A DNA stretch of 13,014 bases from Myxococcales bacterium (GTDB lineage: Bacteria > Myxococcota > Polyangia > Polyangiales > Polyangiaceae). Numbering within the stretch: the stretch's first letter is position 1; every line of letters begins with the position of its first letter. Shown piece by piece: positions 7,058-13,014 of the stretch. The position numbers and the translations under genes were made by a program. The stretch lies in assembly GCA_020430865.1 (NCBI GenBank), contig JAGQIY010001127.1, positions 1 through 13,014 of the forward strand, written 5' to 3'. The notes under the pieces were generated by a model that was given only the letters and a program-made list of their open reading frames with translations, searched no databases and was not told the origin of the DNA.

Positions 7058-8821
7058 ATGACTGAGACGAACGGCGGCGCGATCATCGGTGAAGTCCTCG
7101 CTTCACGCGGGGTCGAATACCTCTTCACGCTTTGTGGCGGCCACATCTCTCCGATCCTGGTCGGTGCGAAGGCCAAGGGGATCCGTGTCGTCGACGTACG
7201 CGACGAGAAGAACGCCGTGTTCGCGGCAGACGCGGTCGCGCGCATGACCGGCGTCCCTGGAGTGGCTGCGGTGACCGCAGGCCCCGGCGTCACCAACACC
7301 GTCACCGCCGTGAAGAACGCGCAGATGGCCCAGACGCCACTGATCATCTTCGGTGGCGCCACCGCGACGCTGCTCAAGGGACGCGGATCGCTCCAGGACA
7401 TCGATCAGCTGAGCCTGATGAAGCCCATCACCAAATGGGCCACCACCTGCAAGACGGTTTCCGCGCTGAAACCCACGGTGGAGAAAGCCTTCGAGATCGC
7501 GACGGGCGGAGTCCCAGGCCCCGTGTTCGTCGAGGTGCCCGTGGACCTGCTCTACCCCGAGTCGATGGTGCGCGAGATCTTCATGAAGGAAGCCGGACTG
7601 AAGGGTGCAAAGAACCTGGGCGCCAAGGCCCTGGAGCTGGTGATCAAGGGCTACCTGTTCCGCCAGTTCCACCAGCCCCACGTCAGCCTCGACCTACCGT
7701 TCAGCAGCGACGCGACACCGCCGCTCAGCGGCGATCAGCTGAACCAGGTGGCGGAGCTGGTGGAGCAAGCCGAGCGCCCGGTGCTGGTGATCGGTAGCCA
7801 GACCATGGTCGGTGTACGCGACGCCGACAAGCTGGCGCGCGCCGTCAAGCAGCTGGGTATCCCCACGTATCTCGGCGGCATGTCCCGGGGACTGCTGGGC
7901 CGCCACAGCGACATCCAGTTCCGGCACAAGCGAGGCAACGCGCTCAAGGAGGCCGACCTGGTGCTGGTCGCAGGCTTCCCCTTCGACTTCCGCCTGAGCT
8001 ACGGACGCGCGATCGGTGGCAAGGCCACGGTGGTCGCGATCAACTTGAACCCGACGGAGCTCAGGAAGAACCGCCGACCAGAGGTCGCCATCCAGACCCA
8101 CGCTGGGCAGTTCCTCGAGGCGCTGGCCGAGCGCGTGGGAGGGCCGAAGGATCGCTGGAACGAGTGGTTCGACGCGCTGCGCGCTCGCGAGGAGGCCCGG
8201 GACGCTCAGATCCAGGACCAGGGCGTGCCGTTCGACGCCAGCGGACCGAACGCGAAGTACGTGAACCCGCTGAACTTCTTCTTGCGGCTCGAGGAGAAGA
8301 TGAGCGACGACGCCGTGCTCGTGGTCGACGGCGGCGACTTCGTGGCCACGGCGAGCTACATCGTTCGGCCGCGCTCGCCTCTCTCCTGGCTCGACCCGGG
8401 CGCCTTCGGCACCCTCGGCGTGGGCGGCGGCTTCGCCGTCGGTGCTTCCTTGGTTCGGCCAAAGGGCGAGGTGTGGCTGATCTACGGTGACGGCTCGTCG
8501 GCGTACTCGCTGGCCGAGTTCGACACCTGCGTGCGGCATGGTCTGGCGCCGATAGCGCTGATCGGCACGGACGCCGTGTGGGCGCAGATCGCCCGGGAAC
8601 AAGGCGAGATGCTGGGAGACGACGTGGGGACCGTGCTGCGGCGCACCGACTACCACGGAGTGGCCCAGGGCTACGGGGGCGTTGGCCTCTTGCTGGACGA
8701 CCCGGCCAAGATCGATGAGACGCTCGACGAGGCCAAGCGCCTGGCAGCCAGCGGCAAGCCGGTGTGCGTCAACGTGCAGATCGCCGCTACGGACTTCCGC
8801 AAGGGCAGCATCTCGATGTAG
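7058..8821 (+). CDS. Thiamine-diphosphate-dependent enzyme of the ILVBL/2-hydroxyacyl-CoA lyase 2 type
   Basis: 587 residues with the three-domain ThDP fold of the acetolactate synthase superfamily. The N-terminal PYR domain has [12 protein letters not shown] (23-34), the cofactor-activating Glu at residue 50 ([13 protein letters not shown]) and [20 protein letters not shown] central domain carries [19 protein letters not shown] and DFRLSYGR. The C-terminal PP domain has [21 protein letters not shown] and the GDG motif at 477-479, and the protein ends [10 protein letters not shown]. These blocks match my recollection of human ILVBL (HACL2), a 2-hydroxyacyl-CoA lyase, better than true acetolactate synthase. 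The likely reaction is C-C cleavage of a 2-hydroxyacyl-CoA, but the substrate is inferred only. Databases may call it acetolactate synthase. No signal peptide is seen, so it is probably cytoplasmic. ATG 7058 has GGAG five bases upstream. It lies 191 bp downstream of the photolyase gene; no shared function is evident. Confidence 0.9.
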   Translation: MTETNGGAIIGEVLASRGVEYLFTLCGGHISPILVGAKAKGIRVVDVRDEKNAVFAADAVARMTGVPGVAAVTAGPGVTNTVTAVKNAQMAQTPLIIFGGATATLLKGRGSLQDIDQLSLMKPITKWATTCKTVSALKPTVEKAFEIATGGVPGPVFVEVPVDLLYPESMVREIFMKEAGLKGAKNLGAKALELVIKGYLFRQFHQPHVSLDLPFSSDATPPLSGDQLNQVAELVEQAERPVLVIGSQTMVGVRDADKLARAVKQLGIPTYLGGMSRGLLGRHSDIQFRHKRGNALKEADLVLVAGFPFDFRLSYGRAIGGKATVVAINLNPTELRKNRRPEVAIQTHAGQFLEALAERVGGPKDRWNEWFDALRAREEARDAQIQDQGVPFDASGPNAKYVNPLNFFLRLEEKMSDDAVLVVDGGDFVATASYIVRPRSPLSWLDPGAFGTLGVGGGFAVGASLVRPKGEVWLIYGDGSSAYSLAEFDTCVRHGLAPIALIGTDAVWAQIAREQGEMLGDDVGTVLRRTDYHGVAQGYGGVGLLLDDPAKIDETLDEAKRLAASGKPVCVNVQIAATDFRKGSISM

Positions 8822-8822
8822 C

Positions 8823-8838
8823 GCGCCCACCGGGGCGC
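8823..8838 (+). other. Short hairpin directly after the ThDP enzyme stop codon
   Basis: A perfect 6-bp stem (GCGCCC/GGGCGC) with a 4-base loop begins one base after the TAG. No T-tract follows, so it may stabilise the 3' end of the message rather than terminate transcription. It could be a chance structure in GC-rich DNA. Confidence 0.3.
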
Positions 8839-8861
8839 CCGCGACAGTTCCGTAGGGCAAC

Positions 8862-8896
8862 AAAAAGTGCGGGCGGCGCCCGTTCGACGCCGCCCG
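8862..8896 (-). terminator. Rho-independent terminator for the small secreted protein gene, possibly shared by the convergent gene
   Basis: A perfect 9-bp GC-rich stem (CGGGCGGCG at 8870-8878, CGCCGCCCG at 8888-8896) encloses a 9-base loop. Read on the minus strand it is followed by CAC and a run of five T (8866-8862), the standard arrangement, placed 37 bases after the stop of the minus-strand gene. On the plus strand only a weak TT follows, so for the ThDP enzyme gene it would be at best a weak terminator. Confidence 0.75.
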
Positions 8897-8933
8897 TTGC
8901 CTGAGTTCCTCGCTGCCACCTGGGCAACTGGGC

Positions 8934-9119
8934 TCAGGACTTCTTCTTCTTCTTTTCCTCGTCGTCCTCGTCGCCGCAGCGAGGCCCATCGTCTTGGACT
9001 TGGGACTGGAAGCTGTCGGAGTGGTTCACGGGGATGGGCTTGGCAGCAGCGAACGAGCTGAACGCCAGTGCGCCCAGGCCAATGCCCACCGCGAGGGTGT
9101 GGATCTTCGGGGTCTTCAT
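8934..9119 (-). CDS. Small secreted protein with an acidic then polylysine C-terminus
   Basis: 61 residues; I do not recognise a family. The N-terminus is a clear Sec signal peptide: basic start (MKTPK), hydrophobic core at about 9-23, and an A-A-A site with likely cleavage after residue 26. The predicted mature peptide is only about 35 residues. It starts KPIPVNHSDSF, contains one Cys (residue 48) and ends GDEDDEEKKKKKS, an acidic cluster followed by five lysines. ATG 9119 is chosen because AGGAGG (9127-9132) lies seven bases upstream; an upstream in-frame extension to 9182 is Arg-rich and would bury the signal peptide. It is monocistronic, with its own terminator at 8862-8896, and converges on the ThDP enzyme gene. 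Possible roles such as surface binding, a toxin-like peptide or a metal-binding peptide are speculation. Confidence 0.8.
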   Translation of the reverse strand: MKTPKIHTLAVGIGLGALAFSSFAAAKPIPVNHSDSFQSQVQDDGPRCGDEDDEEKKKKKS

Positions 9120-9126
9120 TCGGGTT

Positions 9127-9132
9127 CCTCCT
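9127..9132 (-). promoter_or_regulatory. Strong ribosome binding site deciding the start of the small secreted protein
   Basis: AGGAGG on the minus strand, seven bases before ATG 9119. It places the start after, not within, the Arg-rich upstream extension. Confidence 0.85.
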
Positions 9133-9302
9133 CTCCCGCCTGGAAAGACGGGCTGGCGCGCTCGAAGGCGTCGCCGTCTCACGTTCGGATCGTATGAGAC
9201 CGACGGCTCGGACCGCCAGTCCGTTGGGTGTGCGCACCCGAGTGTTCCCTTGGACGCCTCAATCAGCTCGCCATTCGTGCCAGCTGCTCGAGACTCGGCC
9301 AG

Positions 9303-9659
9303 TCAATCTTCCCAGCCGTCCTCGAGCTCTTGCAGCTCGTCCGGATCGGCCATGACTGGCAAGCGCGGGGGTCTGGGGAACTGAGGTGAGGTCAACTGCC
9401 TCGCCGACAGAGCCACAGGCTCACTTGGCTGAAGGTCCCTGGCGACACTCTCGGCGCGTGTGGTCGCCGTCGACGCGCGGCGACCGGGCAAAGGCACGGC
9501 AGTGCTCGTCGGGCTTGGCTGCGAGGCGCCAGGGGGCGCGGGGCGCGTGGTGCGGTTGGAGTCCGGCGGGCTGGAGGTCGCCCGGTGGCGGCCAGACTCG
9601 GCTCGGACCGCCTTTGCGGGCACCAACGGTGTCGGCAAATCGCTGTCTCGGTGTTCCAA
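9303..9659 (-). CDS. Doubtful hypothetical protein, Pro/Ser/Thr-rich with an acidic tail
   Basis: An open frame of 118 codons from TTG 9659. The product is low-complexity, rich in Pro, Ser, Thr, Ala and Arg, and ends in an acidic stretch, MADPDELQELEDGWED. Third-position GC is high, as in real genes of this window, and no competing frame in 9120-9860 looks better. Against it: no ATG near the start, no Shine-Dalgarno, an in-frame stop shortly upstream and no recognisable domain. If real, it is probably a disordered protein transcribed toward the small secreted protein gene. The bases between the two genes (9120-9302) show nothing I can name. Confidence 0.35.
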   Translation of the reverse strand: MEHRDSDLPTPLVPAKAVRAESGRHRATSSPPDSNRTTRPAPPGASQPSPTSTAVPLPGRRASTATTRAESVARDLQPSEPVALSARQLTSPQFPRPPRLPVMADPDELQELEDGWED

Positions 9660-9780
9660 CGTCGCAATGCGCTAGCATGGACGCAACACGGCACAAACCG
9701 CGGAGCGTTGCGTTGCCGGAAACAGGCCACACAATGTGCGGAAACGCCCCCAGTCACACGCGCGCATGGTGTGGGCGGCA

Positions 9781-9807
9781 GGTGCCCGAATCACACCTCT
9801 GGGCACC
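9781..9807 (+). other. First of two tandem inverted repeats upstream of the 9862 gene
   Basis: Perfect 7-bp arms GGTGCCC and GGGCACC with a 13-base loop, 54 bases before the ATG at 9862. It could be a leader-RNA stem or a protein-binding site; no T-tract is present. Confidence 0.4.
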
Positions 9808-9816
9808 ACCGCAACA

Positions 9817-9836
9817 GGACTCCAGAGTTAGAGTCC
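9817..9836 (+). other. Second tandem inverted repeat upstream of the 9862 gene
   Basis: Perfect 6-bp arms GGACTC and GAGTCC with an 8-base loop, ending 25 bases before the ATG. With the preceding repeat it forms two successive stems in the likely leader. No riboswitch class is recognised. Confidence 0.4.
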
Positions 9837-9861
9837 CAAGCGGGGAACCCTAGAGCGATTC

Positions 9862-10416
9862 ATGCAGGTACGCGCCAGCTACACCCGTTTCAGCCTGGAG
9901 ATGCTCGAGAAGCTCCCGGACCATCAGCGTGCCCGTGCGCTCGCCAGGCTCCCGATGCACATCGTGACCGGTGCACGCAGCGCGCTGCCCATGAGCTGGG
10001 TCCCCCTCGACTGGCATCTCCAGCTGGACGAGGCGCTGCTCGAGGCCCTCGGCAGCGCGGAGTACGACCGCGTGTGTGTACGCATGACCCTGGAGTTCAT
10101 GCAACGTCCATTGATCGCTCCGCTCACCGGCCTGGGTCGCCGACTGCTGCACCTCCGCCCTCTGAGCCTGCTGGAGCGCCTGCCTCTGGCCTGGAGTCTG
10201 GTGTTTCGCGATGTCGGCACGCTGAGTGTGCGCCCGCTTGGCGCACAGGGAGCGGAGCTGGTGCTGAGCGGCGTCTCCGAGCGCGCGACGGGATCCCGTG
10301 GCTTCGCGTTGGGCGTGGTGGCGACGTTGCGAGCCCTCACCGAGTACACGGGCGTCAGCGCAGACGTCAGCGAGGTGGAGCCAGGCAGGCGCTTTCGCGT
10401 CGTCTGGACCACATAG
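9862..10416 (+). CDS. Hypothetical protein resembling the myxobacterial DUF2378/TIGR02265 type
   Basis: 184 residues, no signal peptide or membrane segment, so probably cytoplasmic. The layout is an N-terminal helical part (MQVRASYTRFSLEMLEKL, then WVPLDWHLQLDEALLEALG near 46-64), a middle region (LLERLPLAWSLVFRDVGTLSVRPLG, about 105-129) and a C-terminal alpha/beta end (GVVATLRALTEYTGVSADVSEVEPGRRFRVVW). This order recalls the paralogous myxobacterial family DUF2378 (TIGR02265) and V4R-like folds, whose function is unknown; the resemblance is by eye and not certain. ATG 9862 is the only reasonable start, though the Shine-Dalgarno is poor. Two stem-loops lie just upstream. It converges on the carboxypeptidase gene with only 39 bp between stops and no clear terminator there. 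Confidence 0.8.
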   Translation: MQVRASYTRFSLEMLEKLPDHQRARALARLPMHIVTGARSALPMSWVPLDWHLQLDEALLEALGSAEYDRVCVRMTLEFMQRPLIAPLTGLGRRLLHLRPLSLLERLPLAWSLVFRDVGTLSVRPLGAQGAELVLSGVSERATGSRGFALGVVATLRALTEYTGVSADVSEVEPGRRFRVVWTT

Positions 10417-10455
10417 CTTCCGGCCTGCGGCGCCGTCGATTACCCCACGGCAATG

Positions 10456-11490
10456 TCACTCTGCGGCTTCGGCATAGCCCGCGTGCTGCGACGCACCAGG
10501 GAAGCGGCTCGGTTCGGGCGGGCTGCTCGAGACCGCGTGCACGAGCGCGCTCGCGATACCGATCACCCCAGGGACCACCTCCGCCACCGCCCGATCGACC
10601 TGCACGGGGTTCATCCACCAGAACGGATTCAGGCCCAGACGAGGCCGCAGCAACCGAGCGCTGAGCTGGCTGACCTCGACGGTGTAGGCGAAGGTCCCGA
10701 GCTCGTGGTCTAACCAGTCGTCGAGATCACCGTGGGTCGGGTAGAAGCCAAAGGCTTGCTTGGCCTGGAAGGGACGCGGCTGAGCGTCGACGAAGCGCGT
10801 CGCGAGGCGGCGATACTCTGCGTCTCGGGGGTGCGCCGCCGCCGTATGACCCCAAGGGTAGAGCAGCAGACGGCCAAAGCTGTGGAAGCCCAGGGCAAGC
10901 TCGGGGCGACGACTGCGCGCCAGCTCCGCGAGCCAGCGGCTCTCCGCCTCGCTGAACGGCTCTGATCCCGAGTAGTGAGGTGCCCAGCGCTGACGGGAGC
11001 CGCTGAAGGGGTGGAAGTGAGTCGCCTCACCCACGACGCCGAAGTTGCGATTGAGGTCGACTCCGCGGGAGTTGCAGCGACGCCACGCGAGGTGCCCCTT
11101 CGCGAGGCGTTCGCTGTTGAAGGCGAGGGCGTCCGGGTTGACCACCGGGGCGACTACCAACTCGAGATCGCGGGTCAACCCAGAATCGACCAGCGCCTCG
11201 ACCGCCGCGAGCAACGCCACACTGCCGATCAGCTCGACGCCATGCATCAGTCCAGTCAGCAGGAGCCGCGGGGCGCCTGGAGTCCCGAGCTGGTAAGCGC
11301 GCAGCGCCCTCCCCTCGACACTATTTCCGCACGATAATTCAAGAGCATCGAGGTCCTGCATTCGACGGTGCCAGAGCTGGTCCAGACCGCCGACATCCAG
11401 GTAGCGACGCCTCGCGCTCGTGACGTGACGCCCTGAGCGCAGAAAGCGCTGCGCGGCGTCGAGCGCTATGCGGGAGAGCGAGGCAGCCAT
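10456..11490 (-). CDS. M14-family zinc carboxypeptidase
   Basis: Zinc exopeptidase of the carboxypeptidase A superfamily, removing C-terminal amino acids or related groups. The 344-residue product keeps the whole catalytic set: zinc ligands H83 and E86 (LMHGVELIG) and H203 (GFHSF), substrate-binding R137 (AWRR) and N147-R148 (GVDLNRNF), and the general base E272 (YTVEVSQ). No signal peptide is seen: the first 60 residues are charged and mostly helical. It may therefore be cytoplasmic, acting on peptides, peptidoglycan fragments or protein tails; the substrate cannot be told. A Ser/Pro-rich tail follows about residue 320. I chose ATG 11490, preceded by a GAGA; a TTG at 11523 would add 11 residues without support. 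The gene is divergent from the GNAT gene and convergent with the 9862 gene. Confidence 0.93.
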   Translation of the reverse strand: MAASLSRIALDAAQRFLRSGRHVTSARRRYLDVGGLDQLWHRRMQDLDALELSCGNSVEGRALRAYQLGTPGAPRLLLTGLMHGVELIGSVALLAAVEALVDSGLTRDLELVVAPVVNPDALAFNSERLAKGHLAWRRCNSRGVDLNRNFGVVGEATHFHPFSGSRQRWAPHYSGSEPFSEAESRWLAELARSRRPELALGFHSFGRLLLYPWGHTAAAHPRDAEYRRLATRFVDAQPRPFQAKQAFGFYPTHGDLDDWLDHELGTFAYTVEVSQLSARLLRPRLGLNPFWWMNPVQVDRAVAEVVPGVIGIASALVHAVSSSPPEPSRFPGASQHAGYAEAAE

Positions 11491-11977
11491 GAACGTCTCA
11501 AGGTAGTGAAGTGCAAGTGACAATCAAGTGGCGGGGCACTCGTCCCGAGACGCCTCGCCCCGTGGGGCGCGCGGAGGCTGAAAAAGCTGCTGATTCGCGG
11601 CGCGGGCGTGACCGCTGGGAAACACGGCGATCCGGCCCGAGCCCAGATCTCGGCGGTGCCGCGCGGCGGGCGGCGTGACACTCGTCACCGAGTGGCGCTT
11701 GACACAATCGAGGACAGGAGCCGTCGTCGCGCTGTCTCCTGCGCGGACTCGCCCGCGCTCCAATCCTCGCGGATTCGTCCGAAGCTACAGAGGAAGCGCC
11801 TGCACCGAGTGCTCGATGCCACACGGATACCGCTCCCGCGCCATCGCCTCGCCACCCAGGTCACCGAGAGGACACCCGCGAGCGGATGACCCATGGACAA
11901 CTGCGCAGATGTCGCCACGAGTTTTCCGAGGCGAAAGGTCCCTGCCACAGCCACCCACGAGTGTTGCGGCCAAGTAA

Positions 11978-12006
11978 CGCACGGAACGCAGATAAACCGC
12001 ACGGAA
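11978..12006. promoter_or_regulatory. Direct repeat CGCACGGAA, two copies 20 bp apart
   Basis: CGCACGGAA occurs at 11978-11986 and again at 11998-12006, a start-to-start spacing of exactly 20 bp (about two helical turns). The second copy ends 47 bases before the GNAT ATG. This phasing suits a regulator bound on one face of the helix, near a promoter whose possible -10 is CATACT (12009-12014). The repeat is seen; the function is inferred. Confidence 0.45.
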
Positions 12007-12040
12007 TTCATACTCGGCCCGCGCCGGGAGCCCGGAACGA

Positions 12041-12046
12041 AGGAGG
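12041..12046 (+). promoter_or_regulatory. Strong ribosome binding site deciding the GNAT start
   Basis: AGGAGG seven bases before ATG 12054. It settles the start against a longer in-frame extension back to 11886. Confidence 0.88.
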
Positions 12047-12053
12047 GAACGCT

Positions 12054-12629
12054 ATGACGACTTACGAGATCCGCCCGCTCAACAGCGACGACTTCCAGGA
12101 CATCATGCGCTTGGAAGAGGAGATCTTCGGGGATGACGGAGAACCCTTGCTCGGTCCCTATTACGTGCGCCTCTGCTGCGACTTCATGCAGCACACCTGC
12201 TTCATCGCGCGCATCGACGGACGCGCCGCTGGCTACCTGCTGTCGTTCGTGCGTGACCGGGAGGCATACTGCACGACGCTGGCGGTGGTGAAGGAGTTCC
12301 AGGGAACGCGTGTCGTTCACAAGCTGGTCCAGGCCTTCATGCGGGCGATCGTGGACGAGGTCGACGCTTGCTGGTTCACCGTCAAGGAGGACAACCTGCC
12401 CGCGCGAGCGATCCACGCCTGGCTCGGGGCCGAGAACGTGGACCGGCGCCACGACTTCTACGGTCCGGGCGACGAGCGCATCGTCTCGCGCATCGACCGA
12501 GACGTGCTGGCACGCTTCAAGCAACGCTATCAGCGCATGGGCCTGCTCGGCGACGCGGACAAGCGCGCGCTACCGCCGGCGCCAAGCGCCTTTGGACGTC
12601 GAGTGCAGAACTCCGGAGCCAGCGCATGA
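12054..12629 (+). CDS. GNAT-fold N-acyl/acetyltransferase
   Basis: 191 residues with a GNAT fold: beta1-alpha1 (YEIRPLNSDDFQDIMRLEEEIFG), a long first loop, beta strands FIARIDGRAAGYLLSFV (50-66), the acyl-CoA strand and helix YCTTLAVVKEFQGTRVVHKLVQ (72-93), and motif B-like WFTVKEDNLPARAIHAWLGAE (107-127). These enzymes move an acyl group from acyl-CoA (or acyl-ACP) to an amine. The pyrophosphate loop reads EFQGTR instead of the usual Q/R-x-x-G-x-G/A, so cofactor binding may differ or the donor may not be acetyl-CoA. No signal peptide. The stop overlaps the start of the downstream acyltransferase gene (ATGA), implying translational coupling and a shared pathway. The substrate is unknown. About 25 C-terminal residues look disordered. 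Confidence 0.88.
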   Translation: MTTYEIRPLNSDDFQDIMRLEEEIFGDDGEPLLGPYYVRLCCDFMQHTCFIARIDGRAAGYLLSFVRDREAYCTTLAVVKEFQGTRVVHKLVQAFMRAIVDEVDACWFTVKEDNLPARAIHAWLGAENVDRRHDFYGPGDERIVSRIDRDVLARFKQRYQRMGLLGDADKRALPPAPSAFGRRVQNSGASA

Positions 12630-13014
12630 ACCTGCGCCAGGTGCCGCGGTCGACGGAGTTCCACGTCGCCGCGTATCCCCGAGGCGTCTCCTATCCGCAT
12701 GCAGCGGAGCCGGGCCCTGTTGCGAGAGCGCGGGGTGCAAGACGTACGCTACAGCGGAGCGTCGACCTGCTGCGCGTCGTGCGGGAAACGAGCCGCATCG
12801 TTCCGCCTGTGAACGCGGCGTTCAGCGAACGGGCGTATGCACTGCACTACACCGCGCGGGAAGTCGCCAAGTCCCAGAGCATACGCATCGAAGCCCACGG
12901 CGAAGCGGTCCCCGAGCGCTGCGTGCTCGTGGCGAACCACCTGAGCTACGTCGACCCGCTGGCGATCACCCGGCTGTTCCCTGCCCTGGCCATTGCCAAG
13001 GCGGAGGTCGAAGC
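12626..13014 (+). CDS. PlsC-type lysophospholipid/glycerol-phosphate acyltransferase (5' part only)
   Basis: The frame starts at ATG 12626, overlapping the GNAT stop by four bases, and is open to the right edge: 129 codons, no stop. Residues about 85-120 read IRIEAHGEAVPERCVLVANHLSYVDPLAITRLFP, with NHLSYVD being acyltransferase motif I (H-x4-D), whose His and Asp are catalytic in PlsC/LPLAT enzymes. These esterify lysophosphatidate or related lipids at the membrane using acyl-CoA or acyl-ACP. Motifs II-IV lie outside the window, so the acceptor is unknown. The first 80 residues are Arg-rich, with a possible amphipathic helix, and show no clear transmembrane segment. The overlap with the GNAT gene suggests a two-step acylation or aminolipid pathway. 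Confidence 0.9.
   Translation, partial: MNLRQVPRSTEFHVAAYPRGVSYPHAAEPGPVARARGARRTLQRSVDLLRVVRETSRIVPPVNAAFSERAYALHYTAREVAKSQSIRIEAHGEAVPERCVLVANHLSYVDPLAITRLFPALAIAKAEVE

Larger units (their letters stand above)
11524..12053. other. Non-coding divergent gap upstream of the GNAT gene
   Basis: About 530 bases with no convincing gene; open frames here have coding-unlike, Arg/Pro/Ser-rich translations. Visible elements are: a hairpin of arms CGCCCC/GGGGCG (11556-11569); an inverted repeat GTGAC-ACTC-GTCAC (11675-11688); a perfect -35-like TTGACA at 11699-11704 without a matching -10; and a 9-base direct repeat close to the GNAT gene. Three AAGTG copies lie near the carboxypeptidase end (11509-11530). 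No RNA gene family is recognised. Confidence 0.5.

Noticed and set aside
8939..8954. CTT triplet microsatellite
   Set aside because: It is the in-frame polylysine codon run (AAG) of the small secreted protein, interrupted by another codon, not a separate repeat.
7694..8989. 431-codon minus-strand open frame
   Set aside because: Antisense of the ThDP enzyme; Arg/His/Gln-rich and crosses the terminator region.
9392..9757. Other minus-strand frames in 9392-9757
   Set aside because: Two overlapping Arg/Cys/Pro-rich frames without ribosome binding sites; less gene-like than the frame ending at 9303.
11886..12053. In-frame upstream extension of the GNAT gene
   Set aside because: His/Arg/Pro-rich and unlike GNAT N-termini; AGGAGG sits correctly for ATG 12054.
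11685..12524. 279-codon minus-strand open frame
   Set aside because: Antisense of the GNAT gene and the non-coding gap; the plus strand has a strong Shine-Dalgarno and GNAT motifs.
1..13014. tRNA, rRNA, CRISPR array, insertion sequence
   Set aside because: No cloverleaf, ribosomal signature, regularly spaced repeat-spacer array or transposase was seen on either strand.

Overview
The window looks like a piece of a high-GC chromosome from a soil or marine myxobacterium-type organism (Myxococcota, probably Polyangia). This is inferred from the strong G/C bias at third codon positions, glycine-rich linkers, a large outer-surface type lipoprotein built of beta-propeller repeats, a class II photolyase and loosely spaced single genes. 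No species can be named. I see no tRNA, rRNA, CRISPR array, insertion sequence or prophage gene.

Layout: (1) bases 1-3406, minus strand, hold most of one very large predicted lipoprotein, with a WD40/YVTN-like region followed by RCC1-type repeats; it runs off the left edge. (2) 3469-5223, minus, is arginyl-tRNA synthetase (argS), 62 bp upstream of the lipoprotein and possibly co-transcribed with it. (3) A 140-bp divergent gap contains a perfect 26-bp palindrome. (4) 5364-6866, plus, is a class II CPD photolyase, followed by (5) a thiamine-diphosphate enzyme (7058-8821) closely resembling animal ILVBL/HACL2. (6) A terminator-like hairpin at 8862-8896 lies between this enzyme and a convergent 61-residue secreted protein (8934-9119, minus). 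(7) 9120-9861 is poorly coding and holds one doubtful minus-strand ORF and two tandem hairpins. (8) 9862-10416, plus, is a myxobacterial-type hypothetical protein, convergent with (9) an M14 zinc carboxypeptidase (10456-11490, minus). (10) A 563-bp divergent gap carries a 9-bp direct repeat two helical turns apart. It precedes (11) a GNAT-fold protein (12054-12629) whose stop overlaps the start of (12) a PlsC-type acyltransferase cut by the right edge.

Most genes are unrelated housekeeping or single-function genes. The clearest functional unit is the translationally coupled GNAT-PlsC pair, which suggests a lipid- or acyl-modification pathway. The most unusual single proteins are the two-propeller lipoprotein, with a cysteine pair in each RCC1-type repeat, and the small exported protein with an acidic-then-polylysine tail. 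The first and last genes are both truncated by the window, so their full domain content is unknown.
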